A DNA stretch of 64,000 bases from Methanovulcanius yangii (GCF_018687785.1 NZ_LTBL01000001.1:1789780-1853779); one strand, 5' to 3'. Shown: positions 45,123 through 54,383, counted from the first letter of the stretch. Notes: generated from the sequence alone by a model not told the origin. A program made the numbers and translations.

Positions 45123-47465
45123 GTGAGCGATACAATATCATGGCATTCGGGAACACCCGATGGGATGGCCCTCTTCTCGGACATCGCCACTTCATTTCTC
45201 GAAGCCCCCGCCGGGGAAGGCATTTATGACCTCATTGCCGATGCCGTCACCACCCTCTGCCCCGGCTGTTACGTGATGGTCTCCCGCATCGAGGAGGAGA
45301 AGCGCCTTCTCTCGCTTCAGGCACTCGGCGGCAATCCGGAAGTGATCCAGAAGTTTCTTGGTGACCTTGGCATGGAGGGCCTGACCGCGGTCGTCAGTCT
45401 TCCGCAGGAACGCATCAACGCCCTGAAGAAGGAGACCGTGATCACGGTGCCCCCCAGTCTTGCAAGCGTTACCAATCATTTCATTCCCGCCGGGCTCTGC
45501 AAAAAATTCGACCGGGTGCTCGACATCGGGACCATTCGTATCATCTCCTTTGTCTGGAAAGGCAGACTGTACGGGGCCGCTCCCATCATCTGTCCGAGAG
45601 GGGCATGTCTCCCCGAACCGACCGTGCTCAAGGCCTTTGCCCGGATGGTTTCCGTCTCCCTTCAGCGTCTGGAGGCCGAATCGCAACTCATCCTGGCGGA
45701 GAAGAAGTACCGCACCCTGGCGGACCACGCGAGCGCGATCATCCTCCAGACCGACGAGAATCTCATCATACGCTACGCCAACCGCCATGCGGTCGAACGG
45801 CTCGGGTGGGGCGAGGAGGAGCTCGTCGGGAGCAGTTTTGCCGACCTCATCGCCTATGAAGAGAATGACGATACCGGTCGAAAGGAGCACCTGCAGCGGG
45901 CGATCCGTGAGGGAGAGAGGGATCTCGAAGGCGAGCAGTGCTTCACCAGTGCCGACGGGGATCGTATCTGTCTTGCATGGCGTGCCTCCCTCGGCTATGG
46001 GGATGATGGATCGTTTACCTGGCTGAGCTGGACCGCTCTCGATGTCACCGATGCCCGCCGTTCCGAGCGGGCCCTGCGTGAATCGCGTGAACAGCTCCGA
46101 ATGGTGACCGACGGCAGTTTCGATGGGATCATCTCGAGTGACATCGGCGGGACGATCACCTACGCCTCACCCTCGTCGGAGCGTATCCTCGGCATTCCCA
46201 TGACGAAGATCCTCGGGGCGAACTGCATCGCCCTCTTTCCCCCCGACCGGCAGGGAAGGGCGGAGCAGATATTCGCAAAGATCGTTGCGGGAGAGGTCTT
46301 CGAGGGGATTCGGTTTCCCTACAGACGTCCTGACGGCTCGGAAATCCTGGTCGAGCTGAACTCGGGCCCCATCTTTCGTGACGACAAATCCGTCGGCGCC
46401 ATGGCGGTCGTCAGGGACATCTCTGCGATGGAGCGGGCGCAGAGGGCCGAACTCGAGGTGCAGTATACCACCTCTCTTCTCTCCGCCTCCCTCAGAAACA
46501 CCCCCCTGGGGATGGCGCTCTTCCACCTGACAGCGGATGGCGTACAGGTTGCCGACTGGAACCACTCGATGGCGAAGATCCTCGGGTGGCAGCCGGAGGA
46601 GATCGTGGGAAAGATGCTCGGTGAGGTCATTCCGGTGCGGGTCGCCGACGCCATTTACGATGCCCTTGCAGAGATTGCCTGGTTCCAGCGTCCCGGTGTG
46701 GTCCGGTCACTGTGCGGTACCGCCACCGGTCAGAGGGTCAACCTCAACTGGTTCCACAACCCCTTTACCGATCCGCGTGATGGCGAGCAGTATGTGATGT
46801 CCCTCGCCGAGGACATGACCGAGGTCGAGCAGGCCCGCCGGGCTCTCGAGGATTCGGAGAAGCAGTACCGCCGGACGATCGACGCCCTCGCCGAATTGGT
46901 CTTTGTGGTCGACCGGGAACTGCGGGTCCGGGTCAGCAATCGTGCCTTTACCCGGTGGCTGGAAAATTTGGGACACAGGGGGGAGATCACCGGCCGGACG
47001 ATCACGGATGTCCTTCCGTTCAGTACGACGAAGGAATGCACGAGAATCGAACAGGTCTTTGCCCTTGCCGAACCGCTCGATACGGTCGAAGAGGTCAGTC
47101 TCGGTGAGATCCACTGGATCATGGCGGTCAACCGGGTGCCGGTCATCAGAAACGGGACGGTGGTAGAGGTGGCGGTCCTGATGCGCGACATCACCGCGGT
47201 ACATGAGCTTGAAATTCTAAAAAGAGAGGCATTCGAGCAGATCGAGCGGAACATGGAGCAGTTTGCCATCCTCAACGATCACATTAGAAATCCGCTGCAG
47301 GGGATTCTCGGCATATGCGAACTGGACGGAATCGAACATTATGACCTCATTTACAAGCATGTAAAAGAGATCGATGCGATCATCCGCCGTCTCGATATCG
47401 GGTACCTGGAATCCGAAAAAATCCGGGAATTTTTAAGAAAACATTATGGGATGCTGGATGCCTAA
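45123..47465 (+). CDS. Multi-PAS sensor protein with a lone DHp-like end
   Basis: A 780-residue cytoplasmic sensor starting at a GTG (45123) that has GGGGGA six bases ahead. Residues 20-180 look GAF-like. At least four PAS domains follow (AEKKYRTLADHASAIILQTD, REQLRMVTDGSFDGII, TSLLSASLRNTPLGMALFHL, SEKQYRRTIDALAELVFVVD). The end has a His in LNDHIRNPLQGILG, like the phospho-acceptor H-box, but no ATPase domain follows. It cannot autophosphorylate alone. Such proteins are frequent in Methanomicrobiales; they may be phosphorylated by another kinase or signal by protein contact. Confidence 0.9.
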   Translation: MSDTISWHSGTPDGMALFSDIATSFLEAPAGEGIYDLIADAVTTLCPGCYVMVSRIEEEKRLLSLQALGGNPEVIQKFLGDLGMEGLTAVVSLPQERINALKKETVITVPPSLASVTNHFIPAGLCKKFDRVLDIGTIRIISFVWKGRLYGAAPIICPRGACLPEPTVLKAFARMVSVSLQRLEAESQLILAEKKYRTLADHASAIILQTDENLIIRYANRHAVERLGWGEEELVGSSFADLIAYEENDDTGRKEHLQRAIREGERDLEGEQCFTSADGDRICLAWRASLGYGDDGSFTWLSWTALDVTDARRSERALRESREQLRMVTDGSFDGIISSDIGGTITYASPSSERILGIPMTKILGANCIALFPPDRQGRAEQIFAKIVAGEVFEGIRFPYRRPDGSEILVELNSGPIFRDDKSVGAMAVVRDISAMERAQRAELEVQYTTSLLSASLRNTPLGMALFHLTADGVQVADWNHSMAKILGWQPEEIVGKMLGEVIPVRVADAIYDALAEIAWFQRPGVVRSLCGTATGQRVNLNWFHNPFTDPRDGEQYVMSLAEDMTEVEQARRALEDSEKQYRRTIDALAELVFVVDRELRVRVSNRAFTRWLENLGHRGEITGRTITDVLPFSTTKECTRIEQVFALAEPLDTVEEVSLGEIHWIMAVNRVPVIRNGTVVEVAVLMRDITAVHELEILKREAFEQIERNMEQFAILNDHIRNPLQGILGICELDGIEHYDLIYKHVKEIDAIIRRLDIGYLESEKIREFLRKHYGMLDA

Positions 47466-47485
47466 TTAACGAAGCAGGGGCAGAC

Positions 47486-48400
47486 ATGGACAGCAGCAGA
47501 GTAACCCGGACCCTCGTCGTAACCCTCATTCTCAATATCATCGTCGCCGTCCTCAAGGGCGTGACGGGATTTTTGACGGGGTCCGTGGGCATGATCGCAG
47601 ATGCCTTCCACTCGCTTTTTGATTCGGTCTCGAATATTGTCGGCCTCATATCCATACGCTTCGCCTCCCTCCCGCCGGACCGGAAACACCCGTACGGTCA
47701 CGGGAAGGTGGAGACGATGGGGACGCTCGTCGTCGGGGGACTTCTTGTCTTCACCTCCATCGAGGTCGTCCGCGAGGCGCTCATGCGGGCACTGGAGGAT
47801 ACGTATCTTACGATCACCCCCGTGATGGTCGGGGTGATGGTGATAACGATTCTCATCAATATCGGCGTCAACCGGTACGAGCGCAAAGTTGGGGTCGAGG
47901 AGAACAGTGAGTTCCTCCTCGCCGATGCAAAGCACACGCTCTCGGATGTCTTCGTCTCCTTCTCGGTCCTTGGCGGATTCGCTCTCGTCGCGGCGGGCTT
48001 TCAGCTCGGGGATGCGGCGGTGGCGGTCCTCATCGGTCTCCTCATCGCAAAGATGGGTATCGAAGTGCTCAGGGACGCGGTGCTCGTCCTCATCGACACC
48101 TCGGATGTCCATATCGAGGAGCAGGTGGCCGGGGTCGTCCGCCGCATCCCCGGTGTCCTCGGGTATCATGACTTCCGGTGCCGGGGGAAGGCGAGCGAGA
48201 TGTTCTGTGACCTGCATATCGTCGTCGACCCGGAGATCACCGTCAGGGATGCCCACAGGATTGGCAATGCGGTCAGGGACGGGATAAAGGATGATATCGA
48301 GGGAATGGTCGACGTCGTCGTCCACATCGACCCCGCGAGGGGTACTGAAACAAAGGATAATACCGCCTCCGGAGAAACCCCTGATAAAGAGGCGAAATGA
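47486..48400 (+). CDS. Cation diffusion facilitator (CDF) metal transporter
   Basis: A 304-residue efflux carrier, likely for Zn2+, Fe2+ or a similar divalent ion. Six helices are evident. Metal-site motifs are MIADAFHSLFDSVSNI and LADAKHTLSDVFVS, each with His and Asp, and KHPYGHGKVETMGTL between helices 2 and 3. The C-terminal cytoplasmic domain (HIEEQVAGVVRRIPGV onward) is the regulatory fold. The end overlaps the following LMW-PTP-like gene by four bases, forming an operon with a DUF2703 gene. Confidence 0.94.
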   Translation: MDSSRVTRTLVVTLILNIIVAVLKGVTGFLTGSVGMIADAFHSLFDSVSNIVGLISIRFASLPPDRKHPYGHGKVETMGTLVVGGLLVFTSIEVVREALMRALEDTYLTITPVMVGVMVITILINIGVNRYERKVGVEENSEFLLADAKHTLSDVFVSFSVLGGFALVAAGFQLGDAAVAVLIGLLIAKMGIEVLRDAVLVLIDTSDVHIEEQVAGVVRRIPGVLGYHDFRCRGKASEMFCDLHIVVDPEITVRDAHRIGNAVRDGIKDDIEGMVDVVVHIDPARGTETKDNTASGETPDKEAK

Positions 48401-48819
48401 CGAAGCAAAAGGTCCTGTTTGTCTGCAACCACAATGCCGGCCGCTCGCAGATGGCCGAGGCGTATCTCAACGCCCGGTACGGCGACCGGTACGAGGCATA
48501 CTCCGCCGGAAATTCACCGAGCAGCCGGATGAACGAGTACACCCTGCGGGTGATGGCCGAGGCAGGCATCCCGATGGACGGGCATGCTCCCAAACCGCTG
48601 GACGGGTTGAAGGCAGAGCGCTTCGCCGTGGCCGCCCGCCTCTGCAACTGTGCGGACACCTGCCCCCTCCTCCCGCCGGCAGACCGGGTACTGGACATGC
48701 TCTTCCCCGATCCGTCACAGTTCTACGGCTCGGATGACGAGATCATGCGGGGATTCCGTGAGGTGCGCGACCTCGTCTTCGCGTGGGTCGATGAGACGTT
48801 CGGTGATGCGGATGACTGA
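48397..48819 (+). CDS. Arsenate reductase-like LMW phosphatase family protein
   Basis: A 140-residue protein with P-loop VLFVCNHNAGRSQMAEAYLN at residues 6-25, closest in look to ArsC of the thioredoxin-coupled family. Cys pair in ARLCNCADTCPLLPP near residue 79-86 matches the arsenate reductase Cys relay, although it contains three Cys. Coupled to CDF and DUF2703 genes, it suits a metal or metalloid resistance operon. The reaction would be arsenate to arsenite; no arsenite pump is visible in the window. Confidence 0.85.
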   Translation: MTKQKVLFVCNHNAGRSQMAEAYLNARYGDRYEAYSAGNSPSSRMNEYTLRVMAEAGIPMDGHAPKPLDGLKAERFAVAARLCNCADTCPLLPPADRVLDMLFPDPSQFYGSDDEIMRGFREVRDLVFAWVDETFGDADD

Positions 48820-49162
48820 GAACGTCCCCCTTGTCATCACCTGGCGCCGCCCGGAGAGCCCCATGCCGCCTGCGGTGCTCTGTTCCGATACCGGCCGCCC
48901 CCTCACCGAGGCCTTTGCAGGCATCACCGCCATGCTCGAAGCACAGGACGTCGCCTGCCGGATCGTAGAGGAGGACGGCCCGATGGCCATCCTCCTGGAC
49001 GGCATCCCCTTCGAGGAGATCGTCCCCATCTATGTCCCGAAGACCTGCAGCCTCTGCGGGTCCTGCGACGGGTCGGAGGCGGAATGCACGGGGCAGCGCC
49101 GCTATGAGGGCATCCCCGAATCGGTCCTCCGTCTTGCCGCCCGCCGTGCGGCGGGGCTGTAG
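48812..49162 (+). CDS. DUF2703-like protein with Cys cluster
   Basis: A 116-residue protein. The start ATG at 48812 overlaps the stop of the ArsC-like gene by eight bases (ATGACTGA). VLCSDTGRPLTEAFAGITAM and FEEIVPIYVPKTCSLCGSCD fit DUF2703, a family found in archaeal arsenic-related clusters. The Cys set CSLCGSCDGSEAEC probably binds metal or arsenite. It ends RLAARRAAGL. Role as metallochaperone is inference. Confidence 0.75.
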   Translation: MTENVPLVITWRRPESPMPPAVLCSDTGRPLTEAFAGITAMLEAQDVACRIVEEDGPMAILLDGIPFEEIVPIYVPKTCSLCGSCDGSEAECTGQRRYEGIPESVLRLAARRAAGL

Positions 49163-49302
49163 CTCATTTTTTTGAATAGTGCGAACATCACGTCATCTCC
49201 GGGGGAACGCCATCGGTATGGCGATATGGCGGGATACCTGCCCGGCCTTTCGTATCCTTCCTCTCCAATGCCATATTGGGCAGCAGGTGACCGCCCCGGA
49301 GG

Positions 49303-49431
49303 TTATCCTCCCGGCCCCGGTGAGAAGGTGATGAGTACGAACGCGATGAGAAACACCGCAGCAATGAGAATAGGGTAGAGGAACCTGAGGAGCCAGTCTT
49401 CATCGTCGGTCTTGGGAAACAGTCGTGGCAT
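49303..49431 (-). CDS. 42-residue single-span membrane protein
   Basis: ATG at 49431 opens 42 codons that end TAA at 49303-49305. The product begins MPRLFPKTDDEDWLL, then has a clear membrane helix (FLYPILIAAVFLIAFVLI) and a short Pro/Gly tail. The charged N-terminus, aromatic boundary and single helix make it look like a real small membrane protein, and the region is otherwise without genes. No family is recognised and no good promoter is seen. Confidence 0.55.
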   Translation of the reverse strand: MPRLFPKTDDEDWLLRFLYPILIAAVFLIAFVLITFSPGPGG

Positions 49432-49545
49432 GGCAACCGGTGGACGGGGCGGGGCACGCATCCGCCGCTACACCTTCACCAGACACCGTGTTCTCCCTTC
49501 ACGCTGAAGAGGCTTGCGTCTCCGTTTCACCATCCGGGGGTGAGT

Positions 49546-49556
49546 CCTTATAAATG
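49546..49556 (+). promoter_or_regulatory. TATA-like box of the Yip1-like gene
   Basis: CTTATAAATG is about 30 bases before the ATG at 49581. The box includes the upstream ATG at 49554, which argues that 49581 is the real start. Confidence 0.55.
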
Positions 49557-49580
49557 AACCGTGCGAAATATGCTGGTATT

Positions 49581-50219
49581 ATGGGAACCTATCGTGATCT
49601 CCTCATAAACCCCCGTGCCTTCTTTGACGGGATGTTTACCGGGGAGAAACCTGACCTGAAGATACCTGTTGCAATCGTCGTGGTGCTGGCCCTTCTCAGC
49701 GGCGTGACCGCGATGACGGTCTCGTCCGTCACCGCCCAGCTCATGCCTGCTGACCTTGCCGGGATGGGGACGGTCATGAGCGCCATCGGGTTCATTGCGG
49801 CCTTCATCATGTCATTTCTGATGTGGATCATCTGGGCGGCGGTCTTCCACGGGATATCCGCTCTTCGTGGGGGGAAGGGGAGCTTTTCCAACACCCTTGC
49901 CGTAGCCGGCTACGGGCTTGCCCCGCAGATCATCTCCGGGGCCATCGGTGCCGTCTTCTCGTGGTGGTACTTCTCCGGCGTCACGGTGCCGGTGGTGACC
50001 GATCCCCTGCAGATACAGGCGGTCGTCGAAGAGATGATGGCGGCACCGGAACTGATGGCCATCTCTGCCATCGGCATGGTCTTCCTCGTCTGGAGCGCCA
50101 ATATCTGGATATTCGGGCTCATGGAGGCACGGCGCATCGGGGCAAAGGATGCGGCAATCGCCGTTCTCATCCCGGTCGCGGTCTCCGTGGCCTTTACTCT
50201 CTGGCAGTTCATCGGGTGA
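49581..50219 (+). CDS. Yip1-domain-like membrane protein
   Basis: A 212-residue membrane protein with five hydrophobic segments. YRDLLINPRAFFDGM at the N-terminus and a central GKGSFSNTLAVAGYGLAPQI are typical of Yip1-like proteins in archaea and bacteria. It is separated by only four bases from the S-layer-like/ABC cassette 2 genes and shares their strand, so it probably belongs to that operon. Function unknown; these proteins are often next to envelope transport genes. Confidence 0.82.
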   Translation: MGTYRDLLINPRAFFDGMFTGEKPDLKIPVAIVVVLALLSGVTAMTVSSVTAQLMPADLAGMGTVMSAIGFIAAFIMSFLMWIIWAAVFHGISALRGGKGSFSNTLAVAGYGLAPQIISGAIGAVFSWWYFSGVTVPVVTDPLQIQAVVEEMMAAPELMAISAIGMVFLVWSANIWIFGLMEARRIGAKDAAIAVLIPVAVSVAFTLWQFIG

Positions 50220-50223
50220 CGTC

Positions 50224-51375
50224 ATGAAGGGATATGTGTATCTTCTGTGTGCGGTGATCCTCCTCGGCCTCCTGACCGGGCCTGCAGCGGCGCAGCTCAC
50301 TCCCGCCGAGGAGGCCTCGCAGCTTGCGGTCACCGCCTATGAGGTCGACCCCGCCGTCTTCATCTACGGCGACACCGGTACGATCAAGGTTACAGTGACG
50401 AACACGGGCACAACGCCGGTTGCGATCTCGCGCGTCAAGCTCTACTCCAACGACCTCTCGGTCTATGATGACGGAAACTACGACTCCGTGGGGACCATCG
50501 GGGCGGGCAACAGTCTCGCCTTCACCTTCACGGTCGTCGCGGACACATTGGACGGCATCTACTACCCGTTCTTCTACGTGGATCTCCGCGATGCCGGCAG
50601 CCTGCGCTATCGCATCCCCGTGACCGTCGACTCCACCGGCCTGACGGCGTCGGTCATGTCGAAGCCGGATGTCTTCTCGCCGGGCAAGAAGGAGGAGATC
50701 ACCATCCTCGTCGGCAATCCCCGCGAGAATACGGTGAATGCCGTGGAAGTGGTCCCGATCAAAAACGGGTACACCACCGTCCAGACGGCCTCCTTCATCG
50801 GCACCCTCGTCCCCGACCAGGCGGCGGAAGTGACCTTCGAGGCGACCCCATCGGAGGAGACGGTGATGACGTTCGCCGTCAACTACCGAAACGGGATCAA
50901 TGACCACCAGACCCTCGTGGATGTCCCCGTCGTCTTCGGCGAGGACAAGAAACGGGCGGAGATCGTCCTGAACAACATCGTCGTCGAATCCTCCGGCACC
51001 TCGTACATGGTCACCGGGGATGTAACGAACGCGGGCCTCGAGGATGCAAAATCGGTCGTCATCACCGTTGCGGAGCCCGGCATCCCCGTCGATCCCTACC
51101 GCTCCTACGTGGTCGGCGCCCTTGAGCCTGACGACTTCGCCGGGTTCGAGGTGACCTTCGATGCAGAACCCGGCGAGGAGGTGCCGCTCGTCGCCATCTA
51201 CAAGGATGTGGACGGCAATATCTACGAGGACGAGATCCTCCTGACGACCGGTGCCAAGGTGAGCGATTCCCGGCCGGTCGCCGACTCCGGGATGCCGGTT
51301 CTCTGGATCGGCCTTGTCATCGTGATCGTCGCCGTCGTGGGCGGCATCATATTCTACTCATGGAAGAAGCGATAG
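50224..51375 (+). CDS. Exported S-layer-like/CARDB protein of ABC cassette 2
   Basis: A 383-residue surface protein paralogous to the one at 17351. A signal peptide (MKGYVYLLCAVILLGLLTGP) is followed by beta domains with VTAYEVDPAVFIYGDTGTI, KLYSNDLSVYDDGNYDSVG, GDVTNAGLEDAKSVVITVAE and GALEPDDFAGFEVTF, then one helix (VLWIGLVIVIVAVVGGIIFY) and a short basic end. It overlaps the ATPase gene by 16 bases. The palindrome of cassette 1 is not found upstream here. Confidence 0.9.
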   Translation: MKGYVYLLCAVILLGLLTGPAAAQLTPAEEASQLAVTAYEVDPAVFIYGDTGTIKVTVTNTGTTPVAISRVKLYSNDLSVYDDGNYDSVGTIGAGNSLAFTFTVVADTLDGIYYPFFYVDLRDAGSLRYRIPVTVDSTGLTASVMSKPDVFSPGKKEEITILVGNPRENTVNAVEVVPIKNGYTTVQTASFIGTLVPDQAAEVTFEATPSEETVMTFAVNYRNGINDHQTLVDVPVVFGEDKKRAEIVLNNIVVESSGTSYMVTGDVTNAGLEDAKSVVITVAEPGIPVDPYRSYVVGALEPDDFAGFEVTFDAEPGEEVPLVAIYKDVDGNIYEDEILLTTGAKVSDSRPVADSGMPVLWIGLVIVIVAVVGGIIFYSWKKR

Positions 51376-52070
51376 GCCCGGCAGGTCCCGGCAACGGGGC
51401 GGAACCGGTCATCCGGCTGGAGGGAGTCACCAAGGTCTACTCCCTCCCCTTCGGCGATGTGGTGGCCCTTGACGAGGTGAGCCTGTCCGTGATGCCGGGG
51501 GAGTTCATTGCGATCATGGGGCCGTCGGGTTCCGGAAAGTCGACGCTCCTCAATCTCATCGGATCGCTGGACGTCCCGACCCACGGCCGCCTCTTCATCG
51601 ACGGGCGGGATACGAGCGGGCTCTCCGACGATGAGCTGACCGAACTGCGGCGGGACCGCATCGGCTTCATCTTCCAGCAGTTCAACCTCATCCCGCTCCT
51701 CAACGTCTTCGAGAACGTGGAATACCCGATGATCCTCAAGACCCGGCGGAGCATCAAAAAGAGCCCCAAGGCGCACGATCTCCTTCTGCGCATCGGGCTG
51801 ACCGAGTCGATGCTCGCCCACAAGCCCAAGGAGCTCTCCGGCGGCCAGCAGCAGCGGGTCGCCATCGCACGGGCGCTCATCAACGACCCTGCAATCCTCC
51901 TCTGCGACGAGCCGACGGGCAACCTCGACACGAAGACCGGGGAGCTGATCATGGATCTCCTCAAAGAGGTGAACGCCTCGGGCAAGACCGTCATCATGGT
52001 CACGCACGACCCCGATGTGGCCACCTATGCCAGCCGGACGATCACCATCGTCGACGGGAGGATCGTATGA
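51360..52070 (+). CDS. ABC transporter ATP-binding protein, MacB/LolD type (cassette 2)
   Basis: A 236-residue ATPase: Walker [13 protein letters not shown], signature [12 protein letters not shown], Walker [12 protein letters not shown], switch His in VTHDPD. The N-terminus has a short Pro/Gly extension ([16 protein letters not shown]) that is lacking in the cassette 1 ATPase. It is coupled to both neighbours by overlaps. Confidence 0.95.
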   Translation: MEEAIGPAGPGNGAEPVIRLEGVTKVYSLPFGDVVALDEVSLSVMPGEFIAIMGPSGSGKSTLLNLIGSLDVPTHGRLFIDGRDTSGLSDDELTELRRDRIGFIFQQFNLIPLLNVFENVEYPMILKTRRSIKKSPKAHDLLLRIGLTESMLAHKPKELSGGQQQRVAIARALINDPAILLCDEPTGNLDTKTGELIMDLLKEVNASGKTVIMVTHDPDVATYASRTITIVDGRIV

Positions 52071-53227
52071 TATTCTTCGAGCTCTCCCGGCGCAATATCC
52101 GGCTCAACTGGCTCCGGTCGCTCCTTGCGGTCACGGGGATCGTCATCGGCGTGATTGCCATCGCGTCGATGGGCATGTTGGGCAACTCCCTCACCCTCTC
52201 GGTCACCGAATCCCTCTCGTCGGTCGGCGACTCGGTGACGGTCGTCCCCTCCATCGGGGGCGGGGGTATGGGAGGTCCGACGACGGCGAATGAACTGATC
52301 ACCGACCGGCAGGTCCAGCAGATCCGCCGGGTGGCCGCCCCGAACGACGTCGTCCCCCTCTATTCGGGGGCCGATCGGTATGAGATAGGCGGAGACAAGG
52401 GCGTGGTGGCGGTCTACGGCATCTCACCGGAGGAGATGCCCATCCTCGTCGACATCGCCGACGGTGTCTATCCGCGGACGACGGGCGGAGCCCTTGCAGG
52501 GGCCACCTTTGCCGAGGAGAACGACCTGAAGCCCGGCAGCCGCCTCACCCTCGGCGAGGAGACCGTCCGCGTCGTCGGCATCCTCGAGGAGCAGGGGATG
52601 GGATTCGACATCAACCCGGACTTCGCCCTCATCGTCTCCGACCGGTTCTACTCGCAGATGTACGAACAGGAGGATTATGACATGGTGATCGTCAAGGTCC
52701 GCGACATCAATGACATCGACGATGTGAAGGACGCCATCGACCGGACCCTGAACCGGCGCGGTGATGATGTGGTGACGGTCTACGATTCACGGGCGATCCT
52801 CGAGGTCATCACCGAGGCATTCAACCAGATAGCACTCTTCACGACCGCGATCGGCGGAATATCGCTCCTCGTGGCGGGCGTCTCCATCTTCAACGTCCAG
52901 ATGATGTCGGTCACCGAGCGGATCAAGGAGATCGGCATCATCCGCTCCATCGGGACGAAACGGGGCGAGGTGCTGCGCATGTTCATTTACGAGTCGCTCA
53001 TTCTGGGCGGCGTGGGGGCGGGCATCGGCGGCATCCTCTCCTTTGCCGGCGGGTATCTTGTCTCGATCATCATGCTCCAGACGACGGAGTACCTCTTCTA
53101 CCCGTCGACCCTCGTCTACATCCCATATGCCATCGGCATCGGCCTCGCCGTCACCCTCCTCTCGGGGCTCTACCCTGCGTGGAAGGCCGCCAATCTCAAC
53201 CCGATAGAGGCGCTCAGGTACGAGTAG
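52067..53227 (+). CDS. ABC transporter permease, MacB/FtsX type (cassette 2)
   Basis: A 386-residue permease with the MacB topology: first helix (LLAVTGIVIGVIAIASMG), outer domain, then three helices. KEIGIIRSIGTKRGEVLRMF and YPAWKAANLNPIEALRYE are the family motifs. The outer domain lacks the poly-Asp insertion of the cassette 1 protein and instead has GGGGMGGPTTANE. It ends the operon; a perfect T8A9 run follows. Confidence 0.93.
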   Translation: MIFFELSRRNIRLNWLRSLLAVTGIVIGVIAIASMGMLGNSLTLSVTESLSSVGDSVTVVPSIGGGGMGGPTTANELITDRQVQQIRRVAAPNDVVPLYSGADRYEIGGDKGVVAVYGISPEEMPILVDIADGVYPRTTGGALAGATFAEENDLKPGSRLTLGEETVRVVGILEEQGMGFDINPDFALIVSDRFYSQMYEQEDYDMVIVKVRDINDIDDVKDAIDRTLNRRGDDVVTVYDSRAILEVITEAFNQIALFTTAIGGISLLVAGVSIFNVQMMSVTERIKEIGIIRSIGTKRGEVLRMFIYESLILGGVGAGIGGILSFAGGYLVSIIMLQTTEYLFYPSTLVYIPYAIGIGLAVTLLSGLYPAWKAANLNPIEALRYE

Positions 53228-53237
53228 CTTCTCCTCC

Positions 53238-53254
53238 TTTTTTTTAAAAAAAAA
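53238..53254. terminator. T8A9 bidirectional terminator
   Basis: Eight T followed by nine A stand between the permease stop and the converging gene at 53364. Read on either strand it gives a T-run, so it can end both transcripts. Confidence 0.65.
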
Positions 53255-53363
53255 TCCGGTTCCTCATTTCGTCCGTTCAGGACAGGAAGGCAGGAAAAAT
53301 CAGGACTCTGTTTCAGAAATCTTTCCGGTATCTGGTCTGATGATTGTTTGCTGAGACCGGGTA

Positions 53364-53687
53364 TCAGGCGTCCGCTCCCGCCGGTGTCCCCTCATTCGCT
53401 GACGGGGTCTCCGGCACGATGCCGGCAAAGGCGGGGTGGCAGGTGCAGAACGCCTCCCACCACGACGAGGTCTCGGCAAAGGGGAGTATCCTCATCTCCC
53501 CCTCCCCCTCCTCAATGAGGAGGAGGCCGAGAGGCTCCGATGATGCCCCATAGCCGGGGGGGACGCTCCAGCGGACCGTCCGAGCGACCGGGATGATGAC
53601 GAGGCGGCCGTGGCGGCGGACCGGCCCGGCGGTGATGGTGGTCGCAGGGAGCATCCCCTTCCCGGCTGAAGCGCATCTCTCCCTCAC
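53364..53687 (-). CDS. Short GerW/YtfJ-like protein
   Basis: A 107-residue protein. GRLVIIPVARTVRW and SEPLGLLLIEEGEGEMRILPF align in pattern with KLIIPVASFGFGF and PVALVVIQKGATGFDSVRVL of the YtfJ-like protein encoded at 54384, so it seems a reduced relative. It has two Cys (FCTCHPAF). The start overlaps the DUF2953 stop by four bases, so it is the last gene in a three-gene operon. Function unknown. Confidence 0.65.
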   Translation of the reverse strand: MRERCASAGKGMLPATTITAGPVRRHGRLVIIPVARTVRWSVPPGYGASSEPLGLLLIEEGEGEMRILPFAETSSWWEAFCTCHPAFAGIVPETPSANEGTPAGADA

Positions 53688-54364
53688 TGTTTCATCATCT
53701 CCCTGAGGTCCTTGATCATGATCAGGCGGACGGTTGGGGGGAGGAGAGCCGCCGGGTGGCGTATCACGAGTTCGCCCTCCCCCTCCCCCTCGAGGAGACG
53801 GTCCGTGAAGACGGGTTCCGCCTTAAGGTCGATGCGTGCGCAGACGGCAAGCACCCCCCGGATTGCGGCGAACGCTCCGAAGGCCTGGCCGGTCGCTGCC
53901 GCATCCCCCAGTCCGAACCGGCATTCAGACGTCAGGTGCCCGAAGGAGACCTGCCGGAGCATCGCGAGAAGATGGGGGCTCACCTGCGGCCAGAGGGAGA
54001 TCCCCTGCCGGGCGAGCGCCGTCACCTCATCGACCTGAAAACCACCCTCTTCCCCTGCGGGGGGTTCCGGCTCCGCTCCGGTCTCCCCGGCCGGGGTCTT
54101 CGGGGCTGCCTCCTCCGCCCGTTCCGGCAACGGCAGTTCCTTCACCGTCCGGCCGAAGAGCGTCACCCGTGCGGTCCGTTCACGGACGAATTCGACGCTC
54201 ACGAAGAGCGCCCCCCATCCCCCGTACACCGCGGCCGAGAGGCCCTTCTCATCGCTGCAGGACCATCTCCCCCCCGCCCGGACGGGGACCGCCCACAGGA
54301 GAACGAGGAGGAGTGCTGCAGCTGCAAGGAGCAGGCCAAGGATGGTCAGGAGAACGGAGGGCAT
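53684..54364 (-). CDS. DUF2953 (YtfI-like) membrane-anchored protein
   Basis: A 226-residue protein with an N-terminal membrane helix (LLTILGLLLAAAALLLVLLW), a strand-rich domain (FVSVEFVRERTARVTLFGR), an acidic Pro-rich linker (EEAAPKTPAGETGAEPEPP) and a C-terminal domain ending RLIMIKDLREMMKQ. It fits DUF2953. In Bacillus the DUF2953 gene ytfI is next to ytfJ, as here, so the two proteins probably act together at the membrane. Confidence 0.78.
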   Translation of the reverse strand: MPSVLLTILGLLLAAAALLLVLLWAVPVRAGGRWSCSDEKGLSAAVYGGWGALFVSVEFVRERTARVTLFGRTVKELPLPERAEEAAPKTPAGETGAEPEPPAGEEGGFQVDEVTALARQGISLWPQVSPHLLAMLRQVSFGHLTSECRFGLGDAAATGQAFGAFAAIRGVLAVCARIDLKAEPVFTDRLLEGEGEGELVIRHPAALLPPTVRLIMIKDLREMMKQ

Positions 54365-54383
54365 GGAAAAAATGTGGGAGGGG

